Below are positions 45,701-56,899 of a stretch of 64,000 bases of DNA, piece by piece. Made by a program: the position numbers and the translations under genes. This DNA is from Ditylenchus dipsaci. Its lineage: Eukaryota; Nematoda; Chromadorea; Rhabditida; Anguinidae. The first letter of the stretch is position 1. Every line of letters starts with the position of its first letter. A model generated the notes under the pieces. It searched no databases. It was not told the DNA's origin and worked only from the letters and a program-made list of their open reading frames with translations. The stretch lies in contig SADC01001337.1 of NCBI GenBank assembly GCA_004194705.1, forward strand, positions 124,001-188,000. Direction: 5' to 3'.

Positions 45701-48700
45701 CTGAGCCGAAATTCTACCTTTATACTTACGATATTGCGCTGATAATGCTAAAGACTCCTATAACAGTAACTGCCAAGCTGAACCATATCTGTGTTTCCCA
45801 CAAAAAACTGGAAAATTTCGCGTCCGGAAGTTTTAGCCTGGCTGGCTGGGGTCAGAAAATGTGGACATATATGACTCAGCAGATGCACTAAAAGAGTTAA
45901 ACAATTTGAGTTTACTCTCATTATCTCAAATGTTTGTCCGATACCGACAAGTTTTGGAGATAGTTGATACAAACTATCTTGTTGGGCTGAGGTATGGGGC
46001 AGACCCAACAAGGATGGCATGGAGTGGAGATAGTGGTGGTCCAGTGATATCTAAAAAAACTGGCAAAAAAAACGAATTGGTAGCCATTATATGTGGTGGT
46101 CGTGCTCTAAAAACTGACAGCCAGTTTACTATTGCCATTAGAATGAGTGAATACCAGAAATTATTTTGTCAAATGCTCAATATATGTGAACAAAGCGCCC
46201 TTGTTGGCGCACCAGTCAATATGAACATTAGAATTATAATGCCTTCCTCGATTCTTCCATCCATAACACAATCGCGTTCAGGAGATATGAAGATAAGAAA
46301 AATTAGTAGTAGTGCATCATCAGAAATTAATAAAATGTGTGAGTCGACAGAACTGATAAAAGAACAGTCTGATGTTCAAATCTACTCTTTTGTTTTTAAT
46401 AGAGTAGACCAGACTGTAAACCTATGTGGAGCAGTTTTCATATCACATGACCATTTACTAGCTAGCAAAAACTGTATTTTCAGACACCTCAATCTGAACG
46501 CACATGAGAACATCAAAGAATTCACGAAATTCGGTGTTTCTTTGGTAGCTGGAGAGCCTAGTAAAGATCCAATTACATCTGAGCACCTTTTCCCTACTAT
46601 CCTCAGTTTTAATGTTGAACTAATATTCGGAAGGCTCAAATTGAATTGCAGCGGTAAAACTGTGAATTTCAACGGTAAATTAATTTTTTTCAACGGTATT
46701 TTTAAATTTGCCATAAAACAATGAAATTCAGCGGTAAATTTGTGAAATTCAGCGGTAAATTTATTGTAAAGTTATTTTTACAGTCCGTTGCCTCATAGAA
46801 ATGGCCCCAAGGGTAAATAAATGGCGCAAAGCATAAATTTTGTTTCAGATGAAATCCTCATATTAATTACCAGCAATCAAAATACGCATTCCCGTCTCAC
46901 AACACTGCCTTTATTCAGAAACAATAATAACAAGGAGAAACATTTAAACCTGCTCTTCTCTTTCTTCAGAGCCTCCATCGCCTGTCGCACCTTGCAGTTC
47001 AGACTCCTCGGGATTGACGGGACTTGCGCCACTTCCTAAATTCACCCATAATAATTCGACTTGCTATGTCAAGGTCAAAACTACCTTTGTCTCCTCATCG
47101 ATGCTCCGGTTGTGAACGTATTGCTCCACCAAGAGTAGAAACCTCGAAATTCCCAGAAGCTCGCGTTGAGTGTAATCCTTCTTGATGAGATTATTGGTGC
47201 CTTCTAGCCCATTGTTTGTTGCAATCGAAGACTCCATCCTGCATTCTCACCCATCCACACATCTGCGTCTTCCTTACTAGAGCACTCCTTCACAGTCGTC
47301 CATTCGCGCGCCGCTCCTCGCCTCTTCCTTTGACCGACTTGAGATTGCATCTAAAATAGTGCTAAAGTTGTTTCTGCCTGAACGATTGACAACATTGATA
47401 CACAAATAAGGCAACAGACTGTGAAGTTGACTTAACGATAAATTTACCGCTGAATTTCACAAATTTACCGCTGAATTTCATTGTTTTATGGCGAATTTGA
47501 AAATACCGTTGAAAAAAATTAATTTACCGTTGAAATTCACAGTTTTACCGCTGCAATTCACTTACAGCCTATTCGGAAGATCGTATATGGAGGATGACAA
47601 TGACATTATTTTTTTACAACTACCAACGAATGCCTACTGGTCATCACTTATTAATCTGAGACCACCCAAAAGGAGAGCTAATTTGGCTGTTTTCAGCCCG
47701 TCCTAGAACATTTCAGAGGAAATGAGGTTCAAACTTTTTTTAAAACTGTTTTCAAAGCAAAAAAGCACCTGCTTACTTTATTTATTCGTCTTGGGCCAAT
47801 GTTTTGTGTGAAATTACACGCGAACGTTATCTTGAGGATTTTTTGCCGTTTGTATCCCTACTGTCCATTTTGACACAAATTATATTTCTCCGCATGAAAT
47901 AGACAAAAATAATAAATTCGATGCCGGATTTCATGATTTTTACAAAGTGTGCTGGGAACATTAGGCCTTAATTACCGCAAGAGTTATGATGGGTACAAAA
48001 TTGAGTTTTGAGGCCAACCAAATATACCCTTTTTGCGAATAGGGATTAAGTATGTATTGGGGCGGTGTATTAGGCCAATTTTGTGCAGAAATAAAAGATG
48101 ATGAACATAGTCTTGAAGGTGTCGCGCCGGGAAAATTGAGCCGGGAAAATTGCGCAGGGAAAAATTGAGCCGTGGAAAATTGAGCCAATTTATAAAAAAA
48201 AGCTATTTCGAATTTTGTTGGTTCCGTGGTACGGGTAGGTGAAATCGGAATTTTGGGTTTTGAGAAACCCAATTACCTACACAATTTTACGAATGATAGG
48301 ACGTATGTGGGTTTGCTCATCTAAACTCCAAGACCCTTACATGAATTTAGAGTCACTTTCGAGTGATTAGTGTCTAAGGTATGTGGGTGTGTGCATTCAA
48401 ACTCTGAGACCTTAACATGCATCCAAAGTCCCTCTCGAGTGATCTGTGTCCAAGGCATGTGGGTGTGCATATCTTACTCTTTCGCAAGAGACGGCAAAAG
48501 TGGCGCAAATAAAGAAAAAAGTGGAATTTATGGATTATGTAAATGCATTTTTTAGGTGTATGTGCTTGGATTTTACAATGGTATGATGAAAGTCTTGACG
48601 CTATCTGTATTGCAAGATCACCAAATAAAGCCCAGTGGTTGTAAAGAATGTTTGAAATCTGAGATAATCTGTGTAACTAATTATGAAATTAAAGCAAGAA

Positions 48701-48959
48701 ACAAAATTTGGACCAACTCCCGAAGGATGAGTGGGAGGGTAGTGCTGTCGTTTCAAAGTCCAGGTCCCCATTTACAATTGGTATTCTGCTGAGAACCGTG
48801 AGGGACATTGAGGATGCCTGTTTTGGAATTGTTTTTGTCGTGAAGTCCAATGCCTTTGTAGATGAAATGTGTGCTTATGCAGGGCGGTGCGAAAATATCG
48901 ATAAACCAGTTGCTATCAAGTATCCATTTCCAAATATTTTTCAGAAACAAATTGTTTAA
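42780..48959 (+). CDS. Secreted trypsin-like serine protease with a second, degenerate protease domain
   Basis: Exons: 42780-43074, 43135-43258, 45565-46632 joined with 47570-about 47690, and 48556-48959. Signal peptide MWLIAFWLTIFLFGIWAI. Domain 1: NRVIGGQLASPSSHNYAVV (activation site and start), VLITRRHVLSNRHC (His of the triad), YTYDIALIMLKTP (Asp) and AWSGDSGGPVISK (Ser), so all three catalytic residues are present. Domain 2 (about 46370 on): CGAVFISHDHLLASKNC, where the triad His is replaced; DDNDIIFLQLP keeps Asp; EWEGSAVVSKS replaces GDSGGP, so it is inactive. S1A fold. Frame breaks occur between the signal peptide and 42841, near 43215, near 45854 and near 48705. Exon 3 is split by a 937-bp transposon. 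The substrate is unknown; a secreted or zymogen-type digestive or immune role is possible. Confidence 0.85.
43477..43945 (-). mobile_element. hAT deletion derivative with transposase C-terminus, 8-bp TSD GACTGTAG
   Basis: Ends CAGGGCTGGAACGGAA and TTCCGTTCCACCCTG; perfect GACTGTAG at 43469-43476 and 43946-43953. On the minus strand (about 43640-43800) it encodes VRKYLSAPPGSQESERFFAT, AGFIVNDLRKIG, which is the hATC dimerisation motif of hAT transposases. The N-terminal and catalytic parts are gone. It lies in protease intron 2. Confidence 0.92.
44080..44883. mobile_element. hAT-like element, near-perfect 8-bp TSD
   Basis: Ends TAGGGTTGTCCAATTGCCA and TGGCAATTGCCATTGG...AACCCTA. Flanks GGTTTGCT (44072-44079) and GATTTGCT (44884-44891) match at 7 of 8. 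Inside are 'agtcaactctcgct' tandem phrases (44330-44410) and a decayed TACCGTA-family copy (about 44517-44786). In protease intron 2. Confidence 0.8.
45045..45220 (-). pseudogene. Inverted, internally deleted copy of protease exon 2
   Basis: Complement of 43105-43340, including protease exon 2 (43135-43258) and its splice sites, but lacking about 45 bp in the middle of the exon (the part from 'cgctgaacactactg' to 'aatattgacg'). With the original it forms an inverted repeat with a 1.7-kb loop inside one intron. Confidence 0.85.
46633..47569. mobile_element. Tandem-unit foldback element inserted in a protease exon, 9-bp TSD TATTCGGAA
   Basis: Ends GGCTCAAATTGAATTGCAGC and GCTGCAATTCACTTACAGCC. 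Arms are tandem units such as AGCGGTAAATTTGTGAAATTC. Perfect TATTCGGAA duplications at 46624-46632 and 47570-47578. Removing the element and one TSD joins the flanks in frame (…VELIFGRSYMEDDNDIIF…), so it interrupts a previously continuous exon. The loop at 46840-47400 has no recognised coding content. Confidence 0.92.
48110..48480. repeat. Tandem units and a duplicated repeat module in the last protease intron
   Basis: 48118-48185 holds four units like GGGAAAATTGAGCC. 48310-48480 holds two head-to-tail copies of the 'agtcactttcgagtgatt...aaggtatgtgggtgtg' module known from the large palindromes. Confidence 0.7.
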
Positions 48960-50325
48960 CTTTTATTTCTTGTGATCACAATTTTTATAAAAGGATTGTT
49001 CGTATATTTTTGATAGTTCAGCGTTAATATTTAGCAAAAATTTTATGTAATCATTTGAACAACACAAAACACAGAAGGCAAGGATTATAATTCACAAATA
49101 ACCTTACTCATTTGATTAAATAATGTTTGCACAACAGTCGAGTCTCTATACCGTGATTGTTCGGTACTTAATCGCTGCAGTCAGCGAATTTAATAAGATT
49201 TCGCAAATCATCTCTAAATGTCACCTTAACACGCCGGGTACGCATTCTGCGACCTGTGCAGTTAGACTCAGAATTTCAAGGGGAACACAATGGTGCGGGT
49301 CTCATCCGCTTCGATCCGTGATCGACTGCGCAAAACGTCCAAATTTAGAAAGTGACCTAAACTAATAAAAGAGATTTCACAAAAAGGCATATAATGTTTT
49401 GATTATATGAGCATTCACATCAATATAATTCTTATTTTAAAGAGGAGGAAATGCGCTTTTTGATGCATACTAAACTGTTCATTTTTGTGAGGTATATCGC
49501 GAAATAAATTTCAAAATAATGTGTCATTTTTAAATCACAAAATTTTGTGACAAAGTGGTTGTAACATTTTTATGAGCGGTCATCTACTGCTCATGTTGTG
49601 AAAACAAGTGAAAACAGAAAGCAGCTGTCATTTTGACACCAAATATAGCAATAGTTGAGGATAAAATCATGAAAAACTATGCAGAATAATTGAATAGGTT
49701 ATAACACAAATCGCTCTAACTTTTTCTCTTTGAAGAAAAAAGTAATTTTGAACCCGGATTCATGCTCAGCGTAGTTGATTTGCTCACAAAACTGTTCTTG
49801 GAATTACAAAGACGATGTCAAATTTCGAATTCCGCTCAAGACAATAAATTTTGAAATTTCAAAAATTAAATTTTTATTGTCTTGAGCGGAATTCGAAATT
49901 TGACATCGTCTTTGTAATTTTGGTTTTACAGTGCTTTATGTTCATGCTCACACAAAATTCCGTAAAACAAAGAAAACAATGCATTCAGTTCATATAATAT
50001 CTGTCAAATGCTAAGATCGACGACCAAAAACAAAAATGAGCCGAAAACCACCAAAAATCAATAAATTACAACATTTACTAGTAAAAAATGAGTAATTTAC
50101 TGGCGAAAATAAGTATTTTGTTTAAAATTTAAATTCACTGGGGAAAAGAAATAATTTACTGGTGAAAAAAAAGTATTTTACTGGGTACAACTAGCTGTAG
50201 CCATTTGCGAAATATTATGAAATGCTTTACTCGAAAAATCACTCCCATCATAGTGATATCTGTTACTATCCCTATCACTATTATAGTGAAAAAAGTCTTT
50301 TAAAAAGTCCTTTAAAGGGCCATTG
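48960..50325. other. Intergenic; hairpin and tandem units, no gene
   Basis: 49133-49330 begins with a pogo-like phrase (acagtcgagtctctatacc). 49804-49922 is a near-perfect palindrome ('ttacaaagacgatgtcaaat' and its complement). 50080-50190 carries four units of the TTTACTGGYGAAAA type. No exon is supported. Confidence 0.5.
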
Positions 50326-50547
50326 CCACCTGTTTTGAATTGTCCCCCGCCAATTCAAATTTTTTTGCCTAATCATTCAACTTCTGTACGGATTTTTCAA
50401 CTTGGTTTCTAACAAAACAAAGCCTAGAATTTAATTTTAGGTATAGTTTTGTTAGAAACCAAGTTGAAAAATTCGTACAGAAGTCCTATGATTCGGAAAA
50501 AATTTTGAATTGGCGGGGACAACCGTTGTCGGAGACGGCAATGGCCT
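50326..50547. mobile_element. TTAA-flanked palindromic MITE (AGGGCCATTGCC family)
   Basis: Ends AGGGCCATTGCC and GGCAATGGCCT, flanked by TTAA at 50322-50325 and 50548-50551. Arms contain 'gttagaaaccaagttgaaaa' and its complement. Decayed copies or single ends at 4275-4500, 23100, 26100, 27020 and 53156. Confidence 0.8.
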
Positions 50548-51160
50548 TTAAGGAGGGGGTGGTAATAACGAAAATGGTGACCATTTGTCTAAATTAAATG
50601 CATGTAGAAATTTTTTGAAGTGTTTTTAGTTCTTGTTATATGCCGCTCAACCCATAATTGAATGCTTTTTCCATTAGGCAGTCCAGACAACTTATATAAA
50701 AATTTTGCGGTAAACCAATCTGAAAGATACCTGGATTCCCTGAACATACCCCAATTATTTTTCAGAATGTCGTTACATCAACTATTTTATCTTTTGAGCA
50801 TGATAATGATAATAATTAATCATTGCTCAGATCAAATATTTTCTTCTGTTTCAATTTCTCTTCAATCAGCAAGTCCGGCCCGCGTTCTGCGATCGGTTTG
50901 TGCTTCCAAAACCCCATAATTATGCCCATCCCAAAGTGAAAAAAGCCAACTTCCACACCCTTTGCGAATCCGGATTTTCTAAAGCAGTTGGCGAGCGTTT
51001 CCGGTTTCACATCAGTCCACGAATATTCGACTGTATTTTAAAGTTAAGATAAATATTTCCCTAGATTGCCTTATCATCTTGCTCAAACGTGTTTTATGCT
51101 AGCTAAACCGCGACTCACAAATGTGACGTGATTAATTTGTAGTCAAGGTGCCTTTCAAGT

Positions 51161-52014
51161 GGTTATGCGTAATCTGTGCGCCGGTAATGTGTGCGCCAGA
51201 ATAGGTATGATAATGATGCCTACCCAGAATGGTATCCTGAATACGATTCGATCATTCGAATAACTGGTTTCTGTTTGACCCTTAAATTGATCCGAGGTAA
51301 ATTGATCCTCTGGTAAAGTGATTCTCCATTTTTTTAATGTTACAGGTTCGAATCCCGGTGGTGGCAAACCTTTTTTTCTTGGCTCAAATAGTTTTTAGAG
51401 AACTAAGAAGTCTCAGGGTAGGTAGGAAAACCAGCTGGGCACCTTCCCTAAACAGCTATCCACATTCAAAATCCAACATAACCACACATGTTCGCTTATC
51501 CCTTGCAACGGGGAGTGTGCTGGTCTTGGGCACAAAGCGATCAACCCCTTGCCCAACACAATAACATGAAGACCACTGAAAGTTGATTAAAAGCATTTAG
51601 GGTGGATCTGGACCAAGCCTTTAGATCGGGCCATTAAAAAAGGGTTTTGGGTCATTCAAAGTCGATCTTAGCTATTGAATATAGATTAACGCTATTGGAC
51701 ATAGACCACCTGGGTTGTGCTTATATGTGTTGAGAAGATATATACATAACGCCAAGGTATTTTCCCCAAGGTATTATCGATAAACATCTATCTGGATGTG
51801 CATACCTGTTAGGAACGTATTTACACGTATTCAGGACACCATCTTAGGTAGCTATCGTTATCATACATATTCTGGCGCACACATTACCGGCGCACAGATT
51901 ACGGCGCACAGATCACTGGCGCACACATTACTGGCGCACATATTACTGGCGCACACATTACTGGCGCACACTTTACTGGCGCACACATTACCGGCGCACA
52001 GATTACGCATAACC
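51161..52014. mobile_element. Tandem-unit foldback-type element with imperfect TSD
   Basis: Ends GGTTATGCGTAATCTGTGCG and CGCACAGATTACGCATAACC. The right arm has about eight units of GGCGCACACATTACT; the left arm keeps only two. Flanks share TTTCAAG (51153-51159 and 52015-52021). Same GGTTATG...CATAACC ends as 13216-14155. A SINE head lies inside at about 51290-51375. Confidence 0.75.
51290..51375 (+). repeat. tRNA-derived SINE-like unit
   Basis: Contains TGTTACAGGTTCGAATCCCG, a B box with the family context GTTACAGGTTCGAA(A/T)CCCGG(C/T)GGT(G/A)GC also present on the minus strand at 54630-54660. Upstream 'attgatcctctggtaaagtg' could hold the A box. Confidence 0.6.
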
Positions 52015-52199
52015 TTTCAAGGGTCATTTTTTCGGTATTTTCGACTACTCAGATTTTTGATAATTCGATCAATCGGTGAATTTCCATCGATTTTCGAATA
52101 TCGAAAATCACACTCATCTATTTCAATATTTCATGAAGTTGCTTTGACCTTATCGGTCTCATTACTTTTTATCAGATGTGACCTTGAATTTAGTCATAA

Positions 52200-52745
52200 C
52201 TTTTGTTAAAATAACAAGTTTAGCACAGGAAGTGCATAATACGACCGTGGCTTATCAAAAAAGCTTATGTACCATAATATAGCTCTAGTAATTTTTTATC
52301 ACGGAACCGCTTGAAGAGTCTGCTATGAAGCGATCTACGCCGAGATACGAACCTTTTAAAATTGGGCAGCCTGGGTACGCCTACCTGGGTACCTCTTACC
52401 TGAGTAACACCACCTATGTACCACCACCTCGGTACTCCTACCTAGGTACTCACGCCTGGGTTCCACACCTAGATAACCATGCCTAAATACCTAAGATACA
52501 TAAGCTTGGAGTATAAGATCTAATAAACTGTGGGCATACATCAGTACAGAGAGCGAAATAACTATGCGAAAGTGAGTTGAAAAGAATAGGAGAAAAAAAT
52601 CAACAAAAAAACTGCCTTGTCCTTTGATCAAACGGTTAAAACAAACGGTTTGGACGCTTTGAACAAACGGTTTGCACAAACCACAGTTTGCAGCAAACTC
52701 GTCAACCGTTTGCTGCAAACGGTTTGAAGCAAACGGTTTGCCGGA
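52200..52745. repeat. Three local repeats: old SINE-like body and two short tandem arrays
   Basis: 52230-52345 resembles 20820-20935 (shared 'cttat..accat.ata.agctct' and 'cgccgagata'). 52376-52500 has about eight loose units around CACCTGGGTACC/CCTAGGTACTC. 52625-52745 has about eight copies of CAAACGGTTTG, many as inverted pairs. No gene. Confidence 0.55.
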
Positions 52746-53019
52746 GTATAAAAAGTGCCATGGAAAATTTATGGCGAGGGGCTTGTTCACACCAATCTAT
52801 TGCAACGTGGAGTTTGCTGGCTTTTGGCCGCGCAGCGTCCAAATACCCTGGTATTGTCGCGTAAAAGGTGTGAAATAGGTCAAAAAAAAAAAATTGGCTT
52901 AGAGAGAAATACTATTTGGAAAATGTGCACTGGGTGCTGTCCTTTATTGTCTAGCAATTGAAAATGTTCACGAAATCAAGGATGTTGATACTATACGTTT
53001 AGATAAATGTATTATTCAA

Positions 53020-53155
53020 GGGGTGAAGTGTCCCAGGGGTGAAATGTACCGGGGGTGAAATGTACGGGGGAAGGGAGGGGGGGGGTTGGTGAAATGTCCC
53101 GGGGGTGAAATGTCCTGGGAGTGAAATGTCACGTACCGGTATTCGGCGGGGGTCG
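53020..53155. repeat. GGGGGTGAAATGTCCC tandem units
   Basis: Six to seven units of about 16 bp (GGGGTGAAATGTCCCGG type) with an internal G run. They directly abut a TTAA end (TTAAAGGGCCATTGCCGTC at 53156). Confidence 0.7.
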
Positions 53156-53169
53156 TTAAAGGGCCATTG

Positions 53170-54510
53170 CCGTCTAGTGTACATCTTTCTTCGACAATCA
53201 CCAGATGCTTACCCACGGTCTGTCGGATTCTAAAGAACCCATCTTACTAACTGGTCGATATGCTTCTTCACTTCTTCCTTATACTTAAACGTTAGTTGAG
53301 TATCCTTGCCTTACTGGTGTTTCAGTCTCGTCTTGATCGACTGGGTTCCACTTTACATCTTCCCAAGTCGTACGCGACTTACTGAAGACATCGTCAAATT
53401 CCTTGACTAGGCTTCCCAACTGGTATCGTTCATCTGCGGTCACTTCACATCCAGAAAGATCGACTTTGAAAGTTGGATCGATCTCCAAGACTTCGGGTGC
53501 ACGATTAATCACAGTAGCGGTTATGAACGGGTGCTCAAAGAGTAGTTCGTCATCACGGTACAGCCCTACGGCATTTTTGCTACGCTTGTTCAGGTTCCAG
53601 AGCATCGGACTTTGGGTCGCGTTCGACACCAAGACTCGATACTCGTTGTTCGCAACGACGGTAAAGACGCCATCGGATACCTAGGCCAGTACGAAAGCAA
53701 TCGGTTTGTAGTCACAAGGATTTCTGTACGGTACTACGTATCATCTTCGGGTCCTCGATCATCATACACACCCAACTCTCGTACCTGGTCTGAGCAAAGT
53801 TTGTCTCAACACACGCATCTGCCTGGTCTCTCTGGTCCGGTCGTCTCCCATTCTCACTGATTTTCCAGCAATGGAGAACACGCCCTTCTCAAAGTCTACG
53901 GTATAAGGTGGAACTTCTTCATAGCGTCTCCCTCAATGATCACGTCGAAAGCAACACGCTTTCCCATCGCTTTGTCCGGTGTCATGTACATGGTTATCTC
54001 ACGGGTTTCGCCTGCTACGGTAAGATTTACTTTCGCCTTACGGTTTATCACCAACTGGTGTCCGGTCACAGCATCAACACTCATCTTAACGGTCTCGGCT
54101 TGCAGCCCTAACTGGTACAACACATCCTCCGGCGCAACGGTAATGGTTGATCCTGAATCGATCAAAGCGAGATACTTCTGGTCGTTTACCGTAACTGGTA
54201 CCTGCACAAGCAGTTTTGTAATCGGTACATGCGGTCTGGTCTGGCCATCCAAATGCTTGGTGATAGTGAGTGCTATTGCAGACTCAGGTATCAGCATTTC
54301 TTCCAGTTTCCCGACCCTATTGGCCCAAGCTATATCGGTTCGCTCTTTGACGGTAACGTTTGCATCGGTGTCAGCTACTACAGAGCCAAAGAACTTTCCT
54401 ATCTCTTTTACCGGTTCTAACTGGTCGCCATCGGTAGCTGGCATCATAGTTGCCTTCGCAGCCGGTACGTTTATCTTCGGTTCCATGTTCACGGTCTTCA
54501 TCCCTTCGAT
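53170..54510 (-). pseudogene. Broken Ty3/gypsy-type pol fragment (protease to start of reverse transcriptase)
   Basis: Minus strand. 53896-54501 is a 201-codon open frame with a retropepsin motif, YLALIDSGSTITVAPEDVL, with the expected downstream ILG-like region not obvious. Further on, 53285-53660 is open and includes a linker and LVKEFDDVFSKS, the segment that precedes reverse transcriptase in LTR retrotransposons. Around 53190-53280 pieces of the first RT strands are seen in mixed frames (KEEVKKHIDQLV). Stops and frame shifts separate these parts, and the element is cut off at 53156 by a TTAA-type MITE end. No LTRs or integrase seen. Not functional. Confidence 0.75.
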
Positions 54511-54629
54511 GACACCCCTGGTTACGGTGGTTTGCTAACGGTTGCTACGGTGGTTTGCCCAGGTGGTTTGCTAACCATTTTCAGACTTCCTGGTTCCTTA
54601 AAAGTATTTCAGCCAATAAAAAATAATTT

Positions 54630-54720
54630 TTGCTACCGCCGGGTTTCGAACCTGTAACCCCACAAAATTTGAGGATCAATTCAACGGGGAGCCACAAAAC
54701 ATTTCGTGTCGGGACAAATT
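54630..54720 (-). repeat. tRNA-derived SINE-like unit
   Basis: On the minus strand GTTACAGGTTCGAAACCCGG (B box) is preceded by an A-box-like TGGCTCCCCGTTGAATTG. Same family as 51290-51375. Confidence 0.6.
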
Positions 54721-54721
54721 T

Positions 54722-54838
54722 TTTGTAGATGAATTCGGTATGGATGAATTTGTGTGTGGATGAATTCGTGTGTGGATGAATTCGTGTGTGGATGAATTCG
54801 GTCTGAATGAATTCGGTGTGGATGAATTCGGTGCCGCC
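54722..54838. repeat. GATGAATTCGTGTGTG tandem array
   Basis: Seven head-to-tail units of 14-16 bp, the middle three nearly identical. Adjacent to the 54850-55315 palindrome. Confidence 0.85.
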
Positions 54839-54849
54839 CAGTAAAAATA

Positions 54850-55315
54850 TACAAAAATTCACCGTCACCTATATTCACCGTCAATATATTCATCGTCACT
54901 ATTTTCACCGTTCACTAAATTCACCGTCAGCATTTTAAGACCGCTTTTTAGATCTAAATTTTCCTAATTTTCAAAAATTTTGTTACCAAATTGTAGCCCT
55001 GAATGTCAGCTATATTTTAGTACCACAATTTATGAAAAAAACGAAAAATTTTAGTTCTAAACTGCGAAAGACGCTCGCACTCACACCTTTTCTTCACCGT
55101 AGAACGAGGATCAACAGTTTTTACAGTTTAGAACTGAATTCTTCTGTTTTTTCAGAAATTGTAGTACCGAAATTTAGCTGACATTCAGGGCTACAATTTG
55201 GTACCTAAACTTTAAAAACTTTAGAAAAATTTTGATCTAAAAAGCGGTCCTAAAATGCTGACGGTGAATTTAGCGTACGGCGATAATAGTGACGGTGAAA
55301 ATAGGGACGGTGAAA
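54850..55315. mobile_element. Tandem-unit palindromic element (ATTCACCGTCA units)
   Basis: Left arm five units of (A/T)ATTCACCGTCA, right arm four units of GACGGTGAA(T/A), with an inner long inverted repeat ('gctttttagatctaaatttt' / 'aaaattttgatctaaaaagc'). Ends are not clear and no TSD was found. Confidence 0.7.
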
Positions 55316-55334
55316 CGTAGTGCACCCTAAATTT

Positions 55335-55863
55335 CAGAAACACCCACCCAGTCAATTTTGGAACGCCCACTCCGTTTAATTTAGTAATTCACGCCTAATT
55401 CTACCCCACAATTGAAAGCTTAGAGTGTTAGCTACACAATGATGTAAAAATTTCTCAGTACAGTTCACTAAAATCAATTTATTTTATAAAAAAAAGCCTA
55501 GAACCATTTTGAATATTTCATTTTCTTTTCAAGGCTTTTTTTATTAAAATAAATTGAATTTAGTAAACTGAACGAAGAAATTTTTACATCATCGTGTAGC
55601 TAACACTCTAAGCTTTCAATTGTGGGGTAGAATTAGGGGTGTATTACTATATTAAATGGAGTGGGCGTTCCAAAATTGACTGGGGTGGGTATACCGAAAT
55701 TAACTGGGGTGGTTGTTCCGAAACTGCTCCCAAAACACCGAATCTTGATATTTCATACAGTCGACTCCGTCCATAGCGCACAGCTTCACCATAGCACACC
55801 CCGCCATAGTGCACACCTGGCACCGGTCCCCTGGGTGTGCACTATGGAGGGAGTTGACTGCAT
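55335..55863. repeat. Palindrome and small pogo-like hairpin
   Basis: 55335-55695 is an inverted repeat ('gtgttagctacacaatgatg' and complement, with 'agtcaattttggaacgccca' near the ends). 55756-55863 starts TACAGTCGACTCCGTCCATAG and ends 'ctatggagggagttgactg', a pogo-like hairpin. Confidence 0.65.
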
Positions 55864-56049
55864 AATAATCATTTTGAGTTCTTCCCCTTATTGGCGAAGG
55901 CTTGGCCAGCGTATATTAGGATTGGCTTAATTATGTCATCCAAACAGCAAAAACATTTTTTTTGATTTTTGGAACGGAGAGAACGACAACGTACCTTTTC
56001 TTCTTTCTCGAATTTTGCTGTTGCCAATAGTATTCGTGTTGATCTCTCT

Positions 56050-56417
56050 CCACTTTGCTCTCCCTCGAACCACAGGCTTTTATTCTAAATCCAACATTTG
56101 AAAAGCTTGCCAATTTTTGCCATCGCTTAATTGGTATTCTGTAGACTGGTCTTCATCACTTATCCCATCCATGGCTATCTAAGATCACGAAAAGTCCAAA
56201 AAATAACAACAAATCTTTAGTTTAGAAAGGTCGAATTTTTTTGAAACAGTTGTTTTGTCAAACGTATAATTGTCAAATGTATGTTGCACAAACAGGTCTT
56301 TTCAGAAATGCGCTTTCTTGAAATTTGTTTTTGGTGAACTGATTTAATGGCGAACTTTGACTTTTACAAACAGTACTTTATTATAAAATCTAATTATAGA
56401 AACTGGGTAGCGCCTCT
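56050..56417. mobile_element. Truncated copy of the 9909-11214 element
   Basis: Shares more than 300 bp with 10890-11214, from 'actacaggctgttctt'-like sequence to the terminal CTGGGTAGCGCC, with a small extra block near 56265. The left half is missing. Confidence 0.85.
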
Positions 56418-56899
56418 TTTCCAGCGTAAAATTCTGCGTCAGGATATCTGAAGATCACGCTTGACTATCGGAGTGTTAATCAAATCATTTTGTTCGTTAG
56501 GCAGGAGTTTTCTGAAGAAAAAAGTAATTGCAGGTGCCCAAAGTGGCACAGTTTTTGCATATCTATGGAGAATTTTTTATTTTTTCAAAACATGTGTAAC
56601 TCATCCTAAAGAATTAATAATTTATTAGAGCCAGTGTCAAACAAAATGGCATTCGTGACTATTAAACAAAAAAATTGAAAAATGATTCGACCCTACCGGT
56701 GTATAACACCACCCCCCCTCCCCATCAAATGAAAATTCGTTTTGAACTTCTTCAAAAGACCATTTTAACAATTTTTAAGCATTTCCTCCACGTTAAACAC
56801 GATAAATAGTGTGTTTTCGCCTACTTTTTTTTTCTTATAAAATGCCAATTTTCAGACTTTTTTTAGGCTAAATGACTAGTTTTAAGGTATTCTACCCTA

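Noticed and set aside
45600..46200. Bacterial-type or operon organisation of the protease
   Set aside because: Clear introns with gt...tttcag, signal peptide exon and long intergenic repeats show a eukaryotic gene.
53936..54538. 200-codon plus-strand open frame
   Set aside because: Mirror of the minus-strand retroelement protease frame, which has the recognisable DSG motif.
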